64,000 nt of DNA from contig OZ231126.1 in NCBI GenBank assembly GCA_965153355.1, positions 73,532,001-73,596,000 on the forward strand. Direction: 5' to 3'. Both the position numbers and the translations under genes were made by a program. This DNA is from Flaccisagitta enflata. Lineage: Eukaryota; Chaetognatha; Sagittoidea; Aphragmophora. Under the pieces are notes generated by a model that did no database searches, was not told the DNA's origin, and worked only from the letters and a program-made list of their open reading frames with translations. Below, piece by piece: positions 28,781 to 40,567 of the stretch (its first letter is position 1; each line of letters begins with the position of its first letter).

Positions 28781-28995
28781 GAGAGAGCAGACAGAAAGAA
28801 AGACAGACAGACAGACAGAAAGACAGACAGGCAGACAGGCAGACAGGCAGACAGAGAGGCAGACATACAGATGGAGGAACCGTCAGTTAAAAACACAGAC
28901 AGACAGACAGACAGACAGGCAGACAGACAGATAGACAGACAGACAGAAAGACAGACCTACAGAAAGACAGTCATACGGAGAGACAGACACTCAGA
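28729..28995 (+). repeat. (AG)n-(ACAG)n-(AAAG) mixed array
   Basis: AG to 28760, then ACAG and GCAG tetramers with decay. 28996-29340 and 29491-29730 show nothing recognised. Confidence 0.85.
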
Positions 28996-29344
28996 TGAGA
29001 GAATGAAGAAAAGCTGTAGAAGCTGCAAAAGGAGCTGTGATTACAAGGTCAAAACATTTCGCAAAACATTTCGCAAAAAAGAGCGATGTTTGATTTGTCG
29101 AGAGAAACGAACGCATTAGATTGAAACCACAAGAGAGAATAAGGAAAATAAAGAAAGAAAAATACTGAAAACGACAAACTGATCGATGAATAAAAGATGC
29201 TAATAGTTTGTCCATTCGGCTATTCAGCTACTATAAAAACTTGTAATTCTTTTATTGGTCTCATTAGAATTTTACCTTGATGACACAGGTAACAATCATT
29301 TGCTCTTTACTACTTTTGTAAGCAGTTTGCTTTTGGGTTAGATA

Positions 29345-29490
29345 AAGGATGAGTATTTTCCTGATTCAGTTTCATGGAAAACTAGGAGTGGTGCGCGTAT
29401 TTATTAATCAGCGAAGGTTCCAAAAGGCCCTCTTCCATTCTATTCAGTTTGGGTATAGTGAGGGATATTGTTCCACTTATCATATATTGT
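29345..29490. repeat. Dispersed repeat shared with 40568-40704
   Basis: Same order of motifs as the copy inside the hAT-like element, at moderate divergence. No termini identified. The rest of 29000-29730 shows nothing recognisable. Confidence 0.45.
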
Positions 29491-29730
29491 TCCCTTAGAA
29501 TCCTTTGAAGAGGGATTTAACTGTACTTGAGCTTGTGTGTGTTTGATGAGATTACGTGTACACTGTACCTTTTTTTTCCAAGTGGTAAGAACTGCCGGAA
29601 GCAGGGGCAGTGCTGTAGAGCAGATGCAGTGCTCAAAACATACTCAAAAATATAGAAAGGTTTGCCCGACAAAGTGAGTTTTGAAATCGTACAAAAGGAA
29701 TGGTTAGGAAACGATTGATACCGATGATCC

Positions 29731-30444
29731 TTTTTTTCGTCGCTTGTTACGCGAATCTATAAGCCACATTTTGGTCCGTTGGTCCGTCTGTCCGTCGGTC
29801 GGTCCGTTACAAAGTCGTTTAAAAGGTGTTTTGAACGTTTTTGAGACATTATAAACGTTTCAAGGCATCAATAAGCACATGTTGGTTCGTTGGTCAGTCT
29901 TTTAGTCAGTCGGTTGGTTCATCAGTCCATTGGTCAGTCCGATTGACACAAAGTTGTTTTAAAGACTTTTTATCGCGTTTTTTATGACTCTAAATGGTGA
30001 AAAGAAACATGGAGGAGTGAACAGGCGTTTCTTAGGTGTTTATGAAAAAAAAAATTGTTTGTTTGTCTGTCTGTCTGCCTGTCTGCCTGTCTGTCTGTCT
30101 AATGACCTTGTTTTACCCGCATTCACTTTCATTAAAGTGTTGGTGACTGAAGGTGTGTTTTCTGTCAAACTGCTCCTGCCCAAATGCACATGTGGCCTTG
30201 GAGAACGCTGCCATTGACCTCTCATTCTTCGCGAACGGAGAAGCCGTGCCGTATACAGCATCGTTTAAATAACGAGTTGAAACATGACGGTTAAACGAAA
30301 GAAAAAGTAACAGCAGAGGAAGAGAAAGAGAGAAAAAAAAAGATTCGCTTTCAATTTCTCTTTGGCGTGTGCAAACGAGAATAGAAAGACGAAGCGCCTA
30401 CGCGCACACGCGCGCGCGCGCTCTCACTGTTAGACGTTCGTAAA

Positions 30445-30448
<4 letters not shown>
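29731..30448. other. Decayed right-end/tetranucleotide sequence and (TCTG)n; no gene
   Basis: TTGTTACGCGAATCTATAAG and GGTCCGTTGGTCCGTCTG (29750-29810) are the complement of a decayed B right end. TCTGTCTGCC units lie at 30061-30101. Alternating GCGC stands at 30402-30422, before the AG array. Confidence 0.5.

Positions 30449-30541
<93 letters not shown>
30449..30541 (+). repeat. (GA)n flanked on both sides by CGCGCG tracts
   Basis: About 46 GA units. CGCGCGCGCGC lies about 40 bp to the left and ACGCGCGCGCAC about 15 bp to the right, potential Z-DNA formers around a purine tract. Confidence 0.85.
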
Positions 30542-30705
30542 GAGGGCCCGGTCGCTCACGCGCGCGCGCACGCACGCGCATGTTTCTACGTGTTCTTGAT
30601 GTGCGTCTGCGTGTCACGCGCGCGTACTCCTGACCCGCATTCATCATGCATCCGGCCCGCGCGTGGATACATGACTACAAAAAACCGGGACGTTGAACCC
30701 CGGTT

Positions 30706-30710
<5 letters not shown>

Positions 30711-30750
<40 letters not shown>

Positions 30751-30752
30751 GC

Positions 30753-30839
<87 letters not shown>

Positions 30840-30900
30840 CGTCGTTGTTGTTGTTGCTGCTGCTGTTGTCGTTGTCGTCGTTGTCGTCGTTGTCGTTGTT
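30711..30900 (+). repeat. (GTT)n array with GTC/GCT variants
   Basis: About 60 TTG triplets; toward the right end GTC and GCT replace some and it merges into the ATC/GTC array. Confidence 0.85.
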
Positions 30901-30908
30901 TAATGTGA

Positions 30909-31190
30909 TCAATTATTGTTCTCCTCATCTTTGTTGTCGTTTTCATTGTCATCATAATCGTCGTCATTATCATCAGGATCAGGGGCGTTATTGAGATCGT
31001 TATCTTCGTCAGCCTCATCGATATCATCGTGGTTGTCATCATAATCGTCATCCTCGTCATCCCCGTCGACATCGTCGTCGTCATCCCCGTCATCATCCCC
31101 GTCATCATCGAAGTCGGCATCGACGTCGTCATCGACGTCGTCATCGTCGTCATCATCCTCATCGACGTCGCCTTTTGTTGCGTAGTGGTT
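30909..31190 (-). repeat. GAT/GAC-rich array with an Asp-rich minus-strand frame
   Basis: GTCATC/ATCGTC units make a long minus-strand frame of nearly pure Asp with Gly, Val, Asn and Glu. Just upstream on that strand stands non-repetitive CFMEHPGGGRTMNHYATKG after an AG. It could be the start of an acidic exon, but the repeat explains the open frame without selection. Confidence 0.4.
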
Positions 31191-32203
31191 CATGGTTCTC
31201 CCTCCGCCCGGATGCTCCATGAAACAGCGACTAAAAGTTACCAGAGGAAAGAAAATAAAAAACAAAACAAGAGAGGTTCCAAAAATGGAAACGGGAGGAT
31301 TATTGAAGAGATGGTGAGAGGGAGGAGAAGGGAAAGAAAAGGAAGGCTTTACGTCAACGTGAATAAGGGAAAGTAAGACACAGATGCAAAAGGAAAACAA
31401 TCGACTATAGAATGACGATGATAGAGACAGAATAGGTTTACGGAGGGTGAAAGTGGCAAAAGGGTGATTGGTGAAACACAAGATAACAGCCTTTCTAGTT
31501 TATGAGGAGTGAGAGTTGAAGCTCTGCAAAATATTTGAGAGTGTAAAAATGACTTAAAGCCAAATGTCGAAGGACATAAAATGGAAATTACCGTTTCTCG
31601 CTGTTGTACGTAGTCCAAGCCAGGAGGGAGCGATCGTTTTAAAATGGGCGTGTTTTCAAATGCATGATTCGATTGATTCGTGTCCATCGGCATTCTTCTA
31701 CGCTTCTGAATGTCTCGCCCATCGGCGTTGCATGCTAATCAAGCTGAAGGCGCTGATGAAGATCATGTTTCCATTTTCCTTTGATTGAGACGAAGAGGGC
31801 CACGATGGTCCTGATTGAATGGAAGATGATAAAATTTACCGCGTTTCTCCTTTTTGATACTCGGGCGCGTACAAATTTGCTCGAATTCAAGTATGGATGG
31901 TGATGACTAGCCAATTTGAATACCAGTTTTTAGATGTTTCAGCGCATTTCTATAAAATGTCTTAATGTGTCCGTTCATCCGTCCATCCCAGTCTCTCAGA
32001 AACCACCACATCCATTACTAGATGCGTCCTCGCATCTCTATCAGAGGGTGTGTTCGTCCGTCCATCCATCCGTAAACCTTTCTCTCAAAATCAGTCTACG
32101 CACTCCCACACACTGAGAAACCACCCCTAATCCTTATAAAATACATGCAGTTACAAAAGGCGACGCGGCCGCGGCGGTGTTCGAGAAATTTGAAAAGAAA
32201 AAC
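31191..32203. other. No supported gene; one variant repeat end
   Basis: GATGCGTCCTCGCATCTCTA at 32020 is a palindromic right-end variant (complement of GAGATGCGAGGACGCATC) beside a GTCCGTCC block. The rest is mixed sequence with no long non-repetitive frame. Confidence 0.4.
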
Positions 32204-32435
32204 AACAAGGCCGGATACACGGCTACCCCAGTCGCGTGCAGGTGGGCAGGGGCCGTATTTGTGGTCACTTGATTACTTGGGCTGGAGCAGTGAGGCCAAA
32301 GAACGCAAAAAAAAAAACAGAAAAAGTAAAGTGTGACGGACGGACCGACGGACGGACCGAGGGATGGACGGACCGACGGACCGATGGACGGACCGAACAA
32401 GCGGGGTGTAGAGTCGCGTAGCACGCGACTAAAAA
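32204..32435 (+). repeat. Structured repeat, subfamily B/L
   Basis: AACAAGGCCGGATACACGGC, CCCCAGTCGCGTGCAGG, a body with GTGGTCACTTGATTACTTG and GGAGCAGTGAGGCC, a GGACCGACGG block, AAGCGGGGTGTAGAGTCGCG and TAGCACGCGACTAAAAA. The left AGTCGCGTGC pairs exactly with the right GCACGCGACT, unlike the GGAC/GTCC version in other B copies. Confidence 0.75.
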
Positions 32436-32757
32436 TGTGAAGGAAGAAAAAGAATCAGAAGAAGGCAACATGAATGTCAGAGACGAGGGAAGGAAAAGAG
32501 AAAAAAGGAAAATGAGCAAAGTAATGATAATCAGGTAAAAGACGAAGGAAGGCACGGCGAGAAAAAAAAAGAAGGCGAAGGAAGAGAGAGAGAGGATAAG
32601 GAGGATGGGAAAGATGAAGATGAGGAGGATGAGGAGGTTGAGGAAGAAGAGGGGGTCGATTAGATGCCGGATTGCTGGTACTGGCGTTGGAGCTCAACTA
32701 GAGTCCAGGTGCTTAATGGTCAATGACGGCCTTCCGAGGAGTGGGAGGAGGCGGAGG

Positions 32758-32983
<226 letters not shown>

Positions 32984-33173
32984 ATAGAGTGACAGAGACA
33001 GACAGAAAGAGAGAGTATATGAGAAGGGAGAAGAAGAGGGAGAAAAGACCGGGATTCCGGGAGGCGGGGAAAACCTATCTGGCAGAATCACAGAATGAAG
33101 GGGATCCACAGGACGAATAAGATGATTAAGACAAAAATGTTGGCAACATAAAAAAAAGAAAAAAAAAGAGAAG

Positions 33174-33722
33174 AACAAGTCATCCAAGGATCGCACATGG
33201 TCAGCGGTACCCGATGCCCTGCTTGGAGTGATTAGCTGAAGAAGTGGAGTGAGAGCAGGGCAGCGGCCTCAAAGGGCCGATGTCCTGTAGGACACAGGGG
33301 TGAATTTCCATACGTCCTGAGCAATTATCCAAAATATTCAATGAGATTTTTGCATTTTTTCAATTTCTTGTCAATTTGCCATATTATTCAAAAGGAATTT
33401 AACATTATTTTCAGTATTTATCAATTTTCCATGTTATTCAATGGGAAACATGCATTTTTTGCTTTTTCGCTAATTTTCTATGTTTTTCAATGGGAAGTTT
33501 GCATTTTGTCAATTTTCCGTGTTATTCAATGGGAATTTTAGGCTTGAGAAGCTTCAGGGGGGGGATGGATGGATGAACAGACGGACGGACGGATGGATGG
33601 ACGGACTGACGGACGGATGGACGGACGGACTGACGGACGGATGGACGGACGGATAGACGGATGTATGGAAATTCACCCCTGTGTCCAACAGGACATCGGC
33701 CCTTTGGGGCCGCTGCCCAAAA
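33174..33722 (+). repeat. Structured repeat, subfamily C2, complete
   Basis: AACAAGTCATCCAAGGATCG (stem ATCC/GGAT), CACATGGTCAGCGGTACCCG, GCCCTGC and GCAGGGC flanking a 36-bp spacer, then TIR-left GGCAGCGGCCTCAAAGGG with CCGATGTCCTGTAGGACAC. The body has TTCAATGGGAA-type units and a GGACGGACTGAC block. TIR-right is its complement ending GGGGCCGCTGCCC plus AAAA. The TIR is about 60 bp. No frame; flanking TSD not found. Confidence 0.7.
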
Positions 33723-33965
33723 GAGCAGTCGCAAAAACGTAAGATGGTGGAGATGTACCATTACCACAAATATGGATAAGGTAGTGAATGCAATAGGGAC
33801 AGAGACTTAGTAAGAATGATAAACAAAATTGTGTAATTAGAATTCTTTCCCAGCAGCTGGAAAAACAGCCTGAGAGTGAAATCTGGGGGTTATAAAGACA
33901 CAGACGATGCATAAAAACTTAAACAAAAACTGAGAGGATGAAGGTGAACCAAATACATCAGCTAA

Positions 33966-35064
33966 TAGTCTCAAAAGCGTTAGATGGTATCCCCTATGTA
34001 GGTTGAGCTTGAAGTTGAAGGGGGAGCAGGGCAGCGGCCACGATGGGGTCGATGACCTATGCTTTCACAGAGGGGAATTTTCTCCTCCTTCTCCTTCTCC
34101 TTCTCCTCCTCCGTCCCCCCTCTCCCAACCTCCAGGCCCATATCTCAGCCGCGAGGCCCATATCCCAGCCTTGAGGCCCAAATCCCAGTCTTGAGGCCCA
34201 ATCCCCTCAAGGCTTGGATATGGGCCTCGAAGATGGGATTTTGGCCTTACCATCTTAGAAAAAAAAATCTTCCGGCATGTTTATATGTATATCTCTGGTA
34301 AGAATCAACCAATCATAAAAAAAAAAAAATGGTGAGATAAATGAAGCCCTTCAAATTCGCAAGAGATTTACGCAAACCGCATCCCTTTTGCTCTATGCAA
34401 TTAAAAGTTATTTAACTTTGATTGAAATACTTCAATTTCGCTTCTGCCATTTCTATACAAAATTTAAATGAGATCTTTTCACTGTTTTTTAAATTCCTTC
34501 TAAACGCATTGAGCTAGACAGATGCGGTTTGCGTGAACAGCTTGCAAATTCGAAGGGCTTCATTTCTGTCACCGATTTTTCTATAATTTGATAAGCTTTT
34601 TGGTAGCTATGAGTGTAAATGTAGCGGGAGAGGAGATCAAAAAAAGATATGAAAAAGATCTGAAGACCTATCACTCCAGTATACAACGAGAGGCTCTACA
34701 AATTGTTTCCCCAACAAATGGCGGCCCTGATTCAGCCAAAAAGAGCTCACACTAATTATTCATGGTTTTGTAACTGCTTTATATCTATTTTGATAACATT
34801 AAATACATTTTTATTACAGGGCGGAAGATTTTTTTTTCTAAGATAGTAAGATAGGATTTGGGCCTTTAGGTTGGGATTTGGGCCTCAAGACTGGAATTAG
34901 GGCCTCAAGACTGGGATATAGGCCAAGAGGCTGAGATATGGGCCTGGAGGTGGGGGGGGGGGGGGGGTACAAAGGAGGAGAAGGAGAAGAAGGAGAAGAG
35001 GGAGAAAATTCCCCTGTGTGAAAGCAAAGGTCATCGACTCCTTTGGGGCCGCTGCCCAAAAAAA
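33966..35064 (+). repeat. Structured repeat, subfamily C1, split by a nested MITE
   Basis: Leader with GTCTCAAAAGCGTTAGATGG (33966), then GGGCAGCGGCCACGATGGGG, TCGATGACCTATGCTTTCAC and GGGGAATTTTCTCC. The right end returns the complement through GGGGCCGCTGCCC and an A-run. The body is a 20-bp minisatellite (GGCCTCAAGGCTGGGATTTG type on the minus strand) interrupted at 34250-34846 by a TA-flanked MITE; the minisatellite resumes after it. Confidence 0.68.
34250..34846. mobile_element. 597-bp MITE nested in a C1 repeat, TA target
   Basis: Ends CCATCTTAGAAAAAAAAATC and the complement ending TTCTAAGATAG, flanked by TA (34248-34249, 34847-34848). A second inverted pair lies inside (GAAGCCCTTCAAATTCG at 34344 and its complement near 34545), extending the foldback. 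It belongs with 18170-18757 by its ends. It must be younger than the C1 copy. Confidence 0.72.
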
Positions 35065-35343
35065 GAGACACAACTGCAAACTGGTTAAATGGAAATGGGT
35101 AGGACCAGTAATGCACTATAATGCAAAGACCATGGAAATCTTGAGACAATTAGAATCGGGCAATGACAGACTAATTTAACAATCTGGTGGATGTATGGAT
35201 GGATGTTGCATGCAGCCATGCACCTGATAGAATTTTGAGCCATCTAGCGCTTTTTAGGCCACTGCATTAACTGATCAAGACAAATTTTCTGGGAAACGAG
35301 GAAGAAGGCGAAATGTACGGAAAAGCATTTTGTTCATCCTTAC

Positions 35344-35857
35344 TTTTAGTCGCGTGCACGCGACTCTACACCTTGCCGTGTCGGTCGGTAGGTCGGTAGG
35401 TCAGTAGGTCCGTCGGTCCGTCGGTCCGTCCGTCACGTTTTTAAAATTATGACTTTTTAAGGTTTTTTAAGGTGTTTTAAGGTACTCTAGGGTATTTTAG
35501 GGTATTTTAGGGTACCTCAGGGTACTTTAGGGTACTTATGTTATTTTATGTATTTTAGGGTACTTTCAGATACTTTTGTTTTTTTTTTAGGTATTTTTAA
35601 GTATTTTTGGGTATTTTTGGGTATTTTTTGGTGGTGTTGGGTATTTTTGGGTACTTTTGGGTATCTTTGGGTATTTTTGGGTATTTTTGGGTATTTTGAG
35701 TATTTTGGTTATTTTGCCAACTTTTTATTGGACAGTTGTTATTGGTTCAGAATGTAACTTTTTTTGGGACACACGTTATGTAGTATGAAGTTCTGTCGTA
35801 TGAAGTTGTGTGATTGTGTGTAACGTAGCACGCGACTGTTGGCCTGTTGGGCTTGTT
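35344..35857 (-). repeat. Structured repeat, subfamily L, body of GGGTATTTTT-type units
   Basis: On the minus strand: AACAAGCCCAACAGGCCAAC, AGTCGCGTGCTACG, a body of about 300 bp of TACCCAAAAATACCC-like units, a CGGACC/GACC block, CAAGGTGTAG and AGTCGCGTGCACGCGACT plus AAAA. The units look telomere-like but sit inside a bounded element. Confidence 0.68.
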
Positions 35858-36544
35858 GCCACTTGAGGGCACGTTTCTAAGAGGCGAGACTTTGTTTGGA
35901 CTAACTACTTTTTGATGAATTATATCAAATTAATTCACTTTTTCACTTGCGGCTCCCGAAGTGTGTTAAAAATGATTTTTAAGTGTCTGTTTTCAATCTG
36001 TCTATTTGTCTGTCCATCTGTCCATCTGTCCATGTCAAATTCTTATGAATTGCCTTATCATGTGTCCGTGTTATACTTTTACGCCAATCAAAAAAAGTTA
36101 ACAAATTGTTTTTATTCTGTCATCAAATATAGCACTATCAATCAGCTGTGAAAAGAACCTTATCATACATAATATATGAAATATGATTGATTCGCGTAGA
36201 ATGTTTTGTATCCCCTCTAAAAAAAGGAATCTCAATTAATCTGTTTCTATTTTTAGTTGCGTCATCGCATCTTTGAAAGAGGGCATATTCGTAGGTGGGA
36301 AGGTTGGTGGGTACTGGGTAGTCGTTCGTTGGACGTCTTGTCATTTTCCATTTCCGCGATCTTATTTAGCTGGTAACAACTCTTTCTAGTAGACATGAGA
36401 ATAGAGAGAACAGTGATTAACTGAAAGACTATACACCAGACGGATATATTTGTATGGCGACAGGAGACGAGATGATTGTGCGACTGGCGCATTTGTATGC
36501 ATAATTGCAAATTTTCTTTTGCTTCGAGATACAAGTTTTTAAGA
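35858..36544. other. No gene seen; one variant right end
   Basis: TTTTTAGTTGCGTCATCGCA at 36251 is the complement of a right end TGCGATGACGCAACTAAAAA, again palindromic (TTGCG/CGCAA), with no left half. Confidence 0.4.
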
Positions 36545-36803
36545 CCGCGGCGTTTCTAAACAGAGACAATCGCGTTTTTAAAGGGCCATCCGATCGCTCG
36601 CGGCTTTTGTTCGCTCGCACCGCCCATTTCGCTCGCTCGCTATGCAGCGCTCCGCTTCGCTACACTCGTTCCATTCACGGGCTGGCTCACTTACTTTGCT
36701 CACTCCCAAATGGGACAGTGAAATCTATAAATATGTACTCACACTATAAACGCGTTTCACAGGAAGGAACGCGTTTTTCATCTTCACTAGAAACACGCCC
36801 TAA
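36545..36803. mobile_element. Family E element, diverged copy
   Basis: CGGCGTTTCTAAACAGAGAC at the left, CGCTC-rich middle, CGCGTTTCACAGGAAGGAAC hairpin region, and CTAGAAACACGCCC at the right end. Flanks do not show a clean TTAA. Confidence 0.55.
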
Positions 36804-37244
36804 TTCGAAACAAGGTGAGCCTGGCTAGTGGCTAAGCCAAAGCATGCCAGGCATGAGGATGATGCATGGGGATGATGTTGTTGCCTTAGGATGGTGCATT
36901 TAAGAGGATGTCCATTTTTCTTGATCATCGTGATCTTCGGTCTTAGGAAATCTTGACAACTTGACAACTTCATCTGTAACAGCCTTGTCTAGTCTAACAG
37001 ATGATTGAATAGACTGACTCACCGACCTACCGACTGACAACCCTGACTCATCCACAACCAGTAGTGAGCGCTTGAGTGATTGAAAAAAATGTCCTCAACA
37101 ATATTACCTTCCGGCTCAGACGGGAAGTCGTTGACTGGCTTTGAGAGAAAAAAATTGCTGCGTAATGAATGATAAGATTAACGTTTTTAATAAGTGCATA
37201 TGTTTGATTCACATGTGTGTCGCCATCAGCCTGGCAACACAGTC

Positions 37245-37317
<73 letters not shown>

Positions 37318-37395
37318 GAGAGAGAGAGAGAATGAGGAGAGAGAGACTTAGGATCACATAGAAACAGACACCATACACTAAGAAACAGACAGAAA

Positions 37396-37460
<65 letters not shown>

Positions 37461-37690
37461 TGAGGAGAGAGAGGACATAGAGGAAGAGGCAGGACAGAGG
37501 AAGAGAATGAGTCAAAGAGAGAAAGACAGAAAGAAAGAGACAGAGGAAAAGAGACAGAGAAGAAGAGAGAAAAACAGAAAGAAAGAGACAGAGGAAAAGA
37601 GACAGAGAGGAAGAGACAGAGAGAAAGAGACAGAGAGAAAGAGACAGAGAGGAAGAGACAGAGAAGAAGAGACAGAGATGAGCATAATTT
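37245..37690 (+). repeat. (AG)n arrays and degenerate GAGACAGAGGAAA units
   Basis: AG at 37246-37310 and 37398-37457, joined by ATGAGGAGAGAGAG units, then AGAGACAGAGAGGAAG repeats to 37680. 36806-37240 and 37691-37930 show no feature. Confidence 0.85.
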
Positions 37691-37932
37691 ATTTCTGTGG
37701 AGAAACAGTTTCATTTTATTTACCGTTGCTTTCATCGTCGTTTGCCAATCGATAAATCGCTTTGACAGTCACCGACGCTTTTCTGATGCTTTTCCCTTTC
37801 ACGCTTCCTGGCTTATCTTTTTTTTTTTTTTTTTTGTTCTCTCTCTCCGGGCGTGTTTCTTGAGACGATCACGAGCCAGTTAACAGTGTAAACACTATGT
37901 ATTCAATCGTCCAATCAGGAACTGAGTAAATA

Positions 37933-38613
37933 CTATCTAGGAAATAATTATGGAATCAAAAAGGTTGCGAATGGATTTATCAACCGAAGTCCGTTCAAAC
38001 CATGAGAATGATCACATAAGCACTTCATGTGACATTTTTGTCAGCTTATACCTTCAGTTGGGGGCGATTGAAAAAGATTTCCTTACAGTTTAGAAGGGTC
38101 TTGTTCTGCTATCTGTGAGCGGTTATTGCCAGTTAATCATTAAATGGAGAGTTTCCATAGTTTTGCTTGTCATTTCTAAGCGGTTAAAGCCACCGAGACC
38201 AGATTGCGCTCATCAGGGAGATTTTTCAATGTAGATTAATTTGCTTTTTTAAAAGAAACTATTCGTCTTCCTAGAAGCAGAGATATCTCTTGCTTAATTT
38301 TTCTGTTCAAGGGGTTTTCGCATTGGGCATATTGTCTAGATATTATCTGGATATTCCCTATGAAATATCTTGATAATTTTCCCAATGCGAAAACCCCTTA
38401 ATCATTTTCATTTTTTTCGGACCATTTTAAAAATGAAAGTTTTCACTCCTTTGTTTGTCATTTCTAAATGGTTTAAGCTACAAAGACCAGATTGGACTCA
38501 TCTTGAAGATTTTTTGATGTAGATTAATTTGCTTTTTTTTAAAAGTTACTTAGCCCTTTAAGAAGCCAAGATATCTATGATAGAAGTCGATTCCATAATT
38601 ATTTCCTAGTTAG
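37933..38613. mobile_element. 681-bp MITE, CTATCTAGG family, TA target
   Basis: Ends CTATCTAGGAAATAATTATG and the complement ending CCTAGTTAG, flanked by TA (37931-37932, 38614-38615). Two diverged direct copies of about 170 bp (from TTTGCTTGTCATTTCTAAGC and TTTGTTTGTCATTTCTAAAT) fill the interior, and a 93-bp palindrome at 38309-38401 separates them. Confidence 0.72.
38309..38401. mobile_element. 93-bp palindromic insert inside the 37933-38613 MITE
   Basis: AAGGGGTTTTCGCATTGGG at the left and its exact complement at the right, with an imperfect palindrome (GATATTATCTGGATATT) between. It sits at the junction of the host's two direct copies. It could be a very short MITE; flanks end in TTC and AATC, so no clear duplication. 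Confidence 0.45.
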
Positions 38614-38621
38614 TAGAGTGA

Positions 38622-38815
38622 GCGAGCCCATAAATGGAGCAAGTGAATGAAGCGAGCTCAGCAAAACAAAGCACTGCCAAGCGAGTGAGTAGAGTGGATG
38701 GTGCCAGCAAGAAAAGCAAGTGTACTACAACAGAGCCATTAAGCAAAGTGAGTGGTATGAGCAAACGAACATATCGAGCGAGCGAGTGGCCCGTTTAAAC
38801 CGCGGTTATCTGTAA
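38622..38815 (-). repeat. Decayed family E sequence on the minus strand
   Basis: GAGCGAGCCCATAAATGG through GAGCGAGCGAGTGGCCCG is the complement of the CGCTC-rich family E interior; the GGGCGTTTCTAG end is missing. It directly follows the MITE at 37933-38613. Confidence 0.4.
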
Positions 38816-39085
38816 ATAGAAAGTTGCCTTCTCTGATAACAAATTTTCGAGTGTCTCTCGAAGCTATTTGCTTGTTGCCTCATCCTCAACTTTATATAGA
38901 TGACATGACAACATAAATTCGAAACGTCGCTCTAAGCAATGACTCTTGTCATATATGTATGATGAGTCACCATTGATGATATAATTATTGGGCCTCCAGC
39001 GTAGAGAAATGGATCAAACTAAAATAGTATAGTTGTGATACTAGCGCGGTCTGACCGATAATTTGGACCTAAACACAAATAGTAT

Positions 39086-39644
39086 CATGTTAGAACTAAT
39101 TATGTAATCTAGTGCCTCTTAGTGGTTCTATATTCTTGCAGAATTTAAAAAAACCTTTATGGAAGAGTAAATGAAAGTCCTACTTTGTGCTAATAAAACT
39201 TGAAAATACCTTCCACAACAAATCAAAGTGACACTTTTAGCTCATCTAGTTGAAAGATTTGTTTTGAATGAGATTGTGAGAATTTCCAAAATGATCAATG
39301 TATCATGATCAATGTATCATGATCAATGTATCATGATCAATGCATCATGATCAATGTATCATGATCAATGTATCAATGTATCAATGTATCATGATCAATG
39401 TATCATGATCAATGTATCATGATCAATGTATCATGTTAGAACTCATTATGTAATCTAGTGCCTCTTAGTGGTTCTATATTCTTGCAGAATTTAAAAAACC
39501 TTAATGGAAGACCAAATGAAAGTCCTACTTTGTGCTAATAAGACTTGAAAATACCTTCCACAACAAATCAAAGTGACACTTTTAGCTCATCTAGTTGAAA
39601 GATTTGTTTTGAATGAAATTGTGAGAATTTCCAAAATGATCAAT
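39086..39644 (+). repeat. Direct duplication of about 215 bp flanking a 14-bp minisatellite
   Basis: The block from ATGTTAGAACTAATTATG to TTTCCAAAATGATCAATG recurs from about 39432 with few changes. Between the copies (39299-39432) lie about nine units of ATGTATCATGATCA, one shortened. The minisatellite may have grown from the copy junction. Confidence 0.75.
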
Positions 39645-40215
39645 GTGCAGTTATTCCGTTGGCGTTATTATGGCAATATCGTCCCAAATAGGGGAACGAC
39701 GTATCAAAACTCCTAGTATGCAGCAGTTTCAAAACGTCCAAAAAACGATTTATGCATACAACAACGTCCTTTTGTGGTTGTAATCTGGGGTTTCAAAACG
39801 CAGGCATAGTTGCCGTTTTGAAACCGCGTTTTTTGGGAGTATCAAAACTGCATAAAAAGGGCTTTTGAAAACATGACTAAAATAACATTTCTTTCTCACT
39901 TTCAGCAAGTTTTTTTTCCGTTTTAAAACTGAAGAAATGAGCTTTTTCAAACAGTGACAGTGACAGTGGCAGTAAAATTATGAAATATGAAATCGCCGTT
40001 CCCATAAGCAATTTTTTTGCAGTTTTGAAACTGTAAAAAAGTTGCTTGTAAAAACGTTTCATGAATTCAATTTTTTGCAGTTTCAAAAATTCAATTTTTT
40101 GCAGTTTCAAAACTGTAAAAAATAAGCTTTTTGTAACGTCCTTCAAAGTAGTAAAACGTTACATATTAGCAAATTTACATGAAATACAAGTGACATGGAG
40201 TAACAATTCAACATA

Positions 40216-40566
40216 GAGAATTTTCTCCTCCTCCTCCTCCTCCTCCTCCTCCTCCTCCTCCTCCTCCGCACCCCCCCTCCCCCCAAGATCTAGGTCCATA
40301 TCTCAGCCTCAAGGCCCATATCTCAGCCACAAGGTCAAAATCCCAGTTTCAAGGCCCAAATCCCAACCCCGAGGCCTTGAGGTTTGAATTTGGGCCTCAC
40401 GTCTGGGATTTGGGCCTTGAGGCTGGGATAGAAGCCACAAGGCTGGGATATGGGCCTTGAGGTTGGGGGGAAGGGGGATACAAAGGAAAAGAAGAAGGAG
40501 GAGGAGAAAATTCCCCATGTGTATGAAAGCATAAGTCATCAACCCCTTTTGGGCCGCTGGCCAAAA
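40216..40566 (+). repeat. C1 structured repeat, left TIR truncated
   Basis: Begins at GAGAATTTTCTCC and a (CCT)n tract, then the 20-bp minisatellite (GGGCCTTGAGGCTGGGAT), and ends with the complement ATTCCCCATGTGTATGAAAG, CATCAACCCC and GGGCCGCTGGCC plus AAAA. The outer left TIR is lost. Confidence 0.6.
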
Positions 40567-40567
40567 G

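Noticed and set aside
30909-31481. 190-codon minus-strand Asp-rich frame as a real acidic protein
   Set aside because: The acidic part is a GAT/GAC array; the non-repetitive part has no defensible start or splice site. Kept only as a repeat with a note.
35460-35710. Telomere-like GGGTATTTTT tract
   Set aside because: It is degenerate, internal, and bounded by the ends of a subfamily L repeat.
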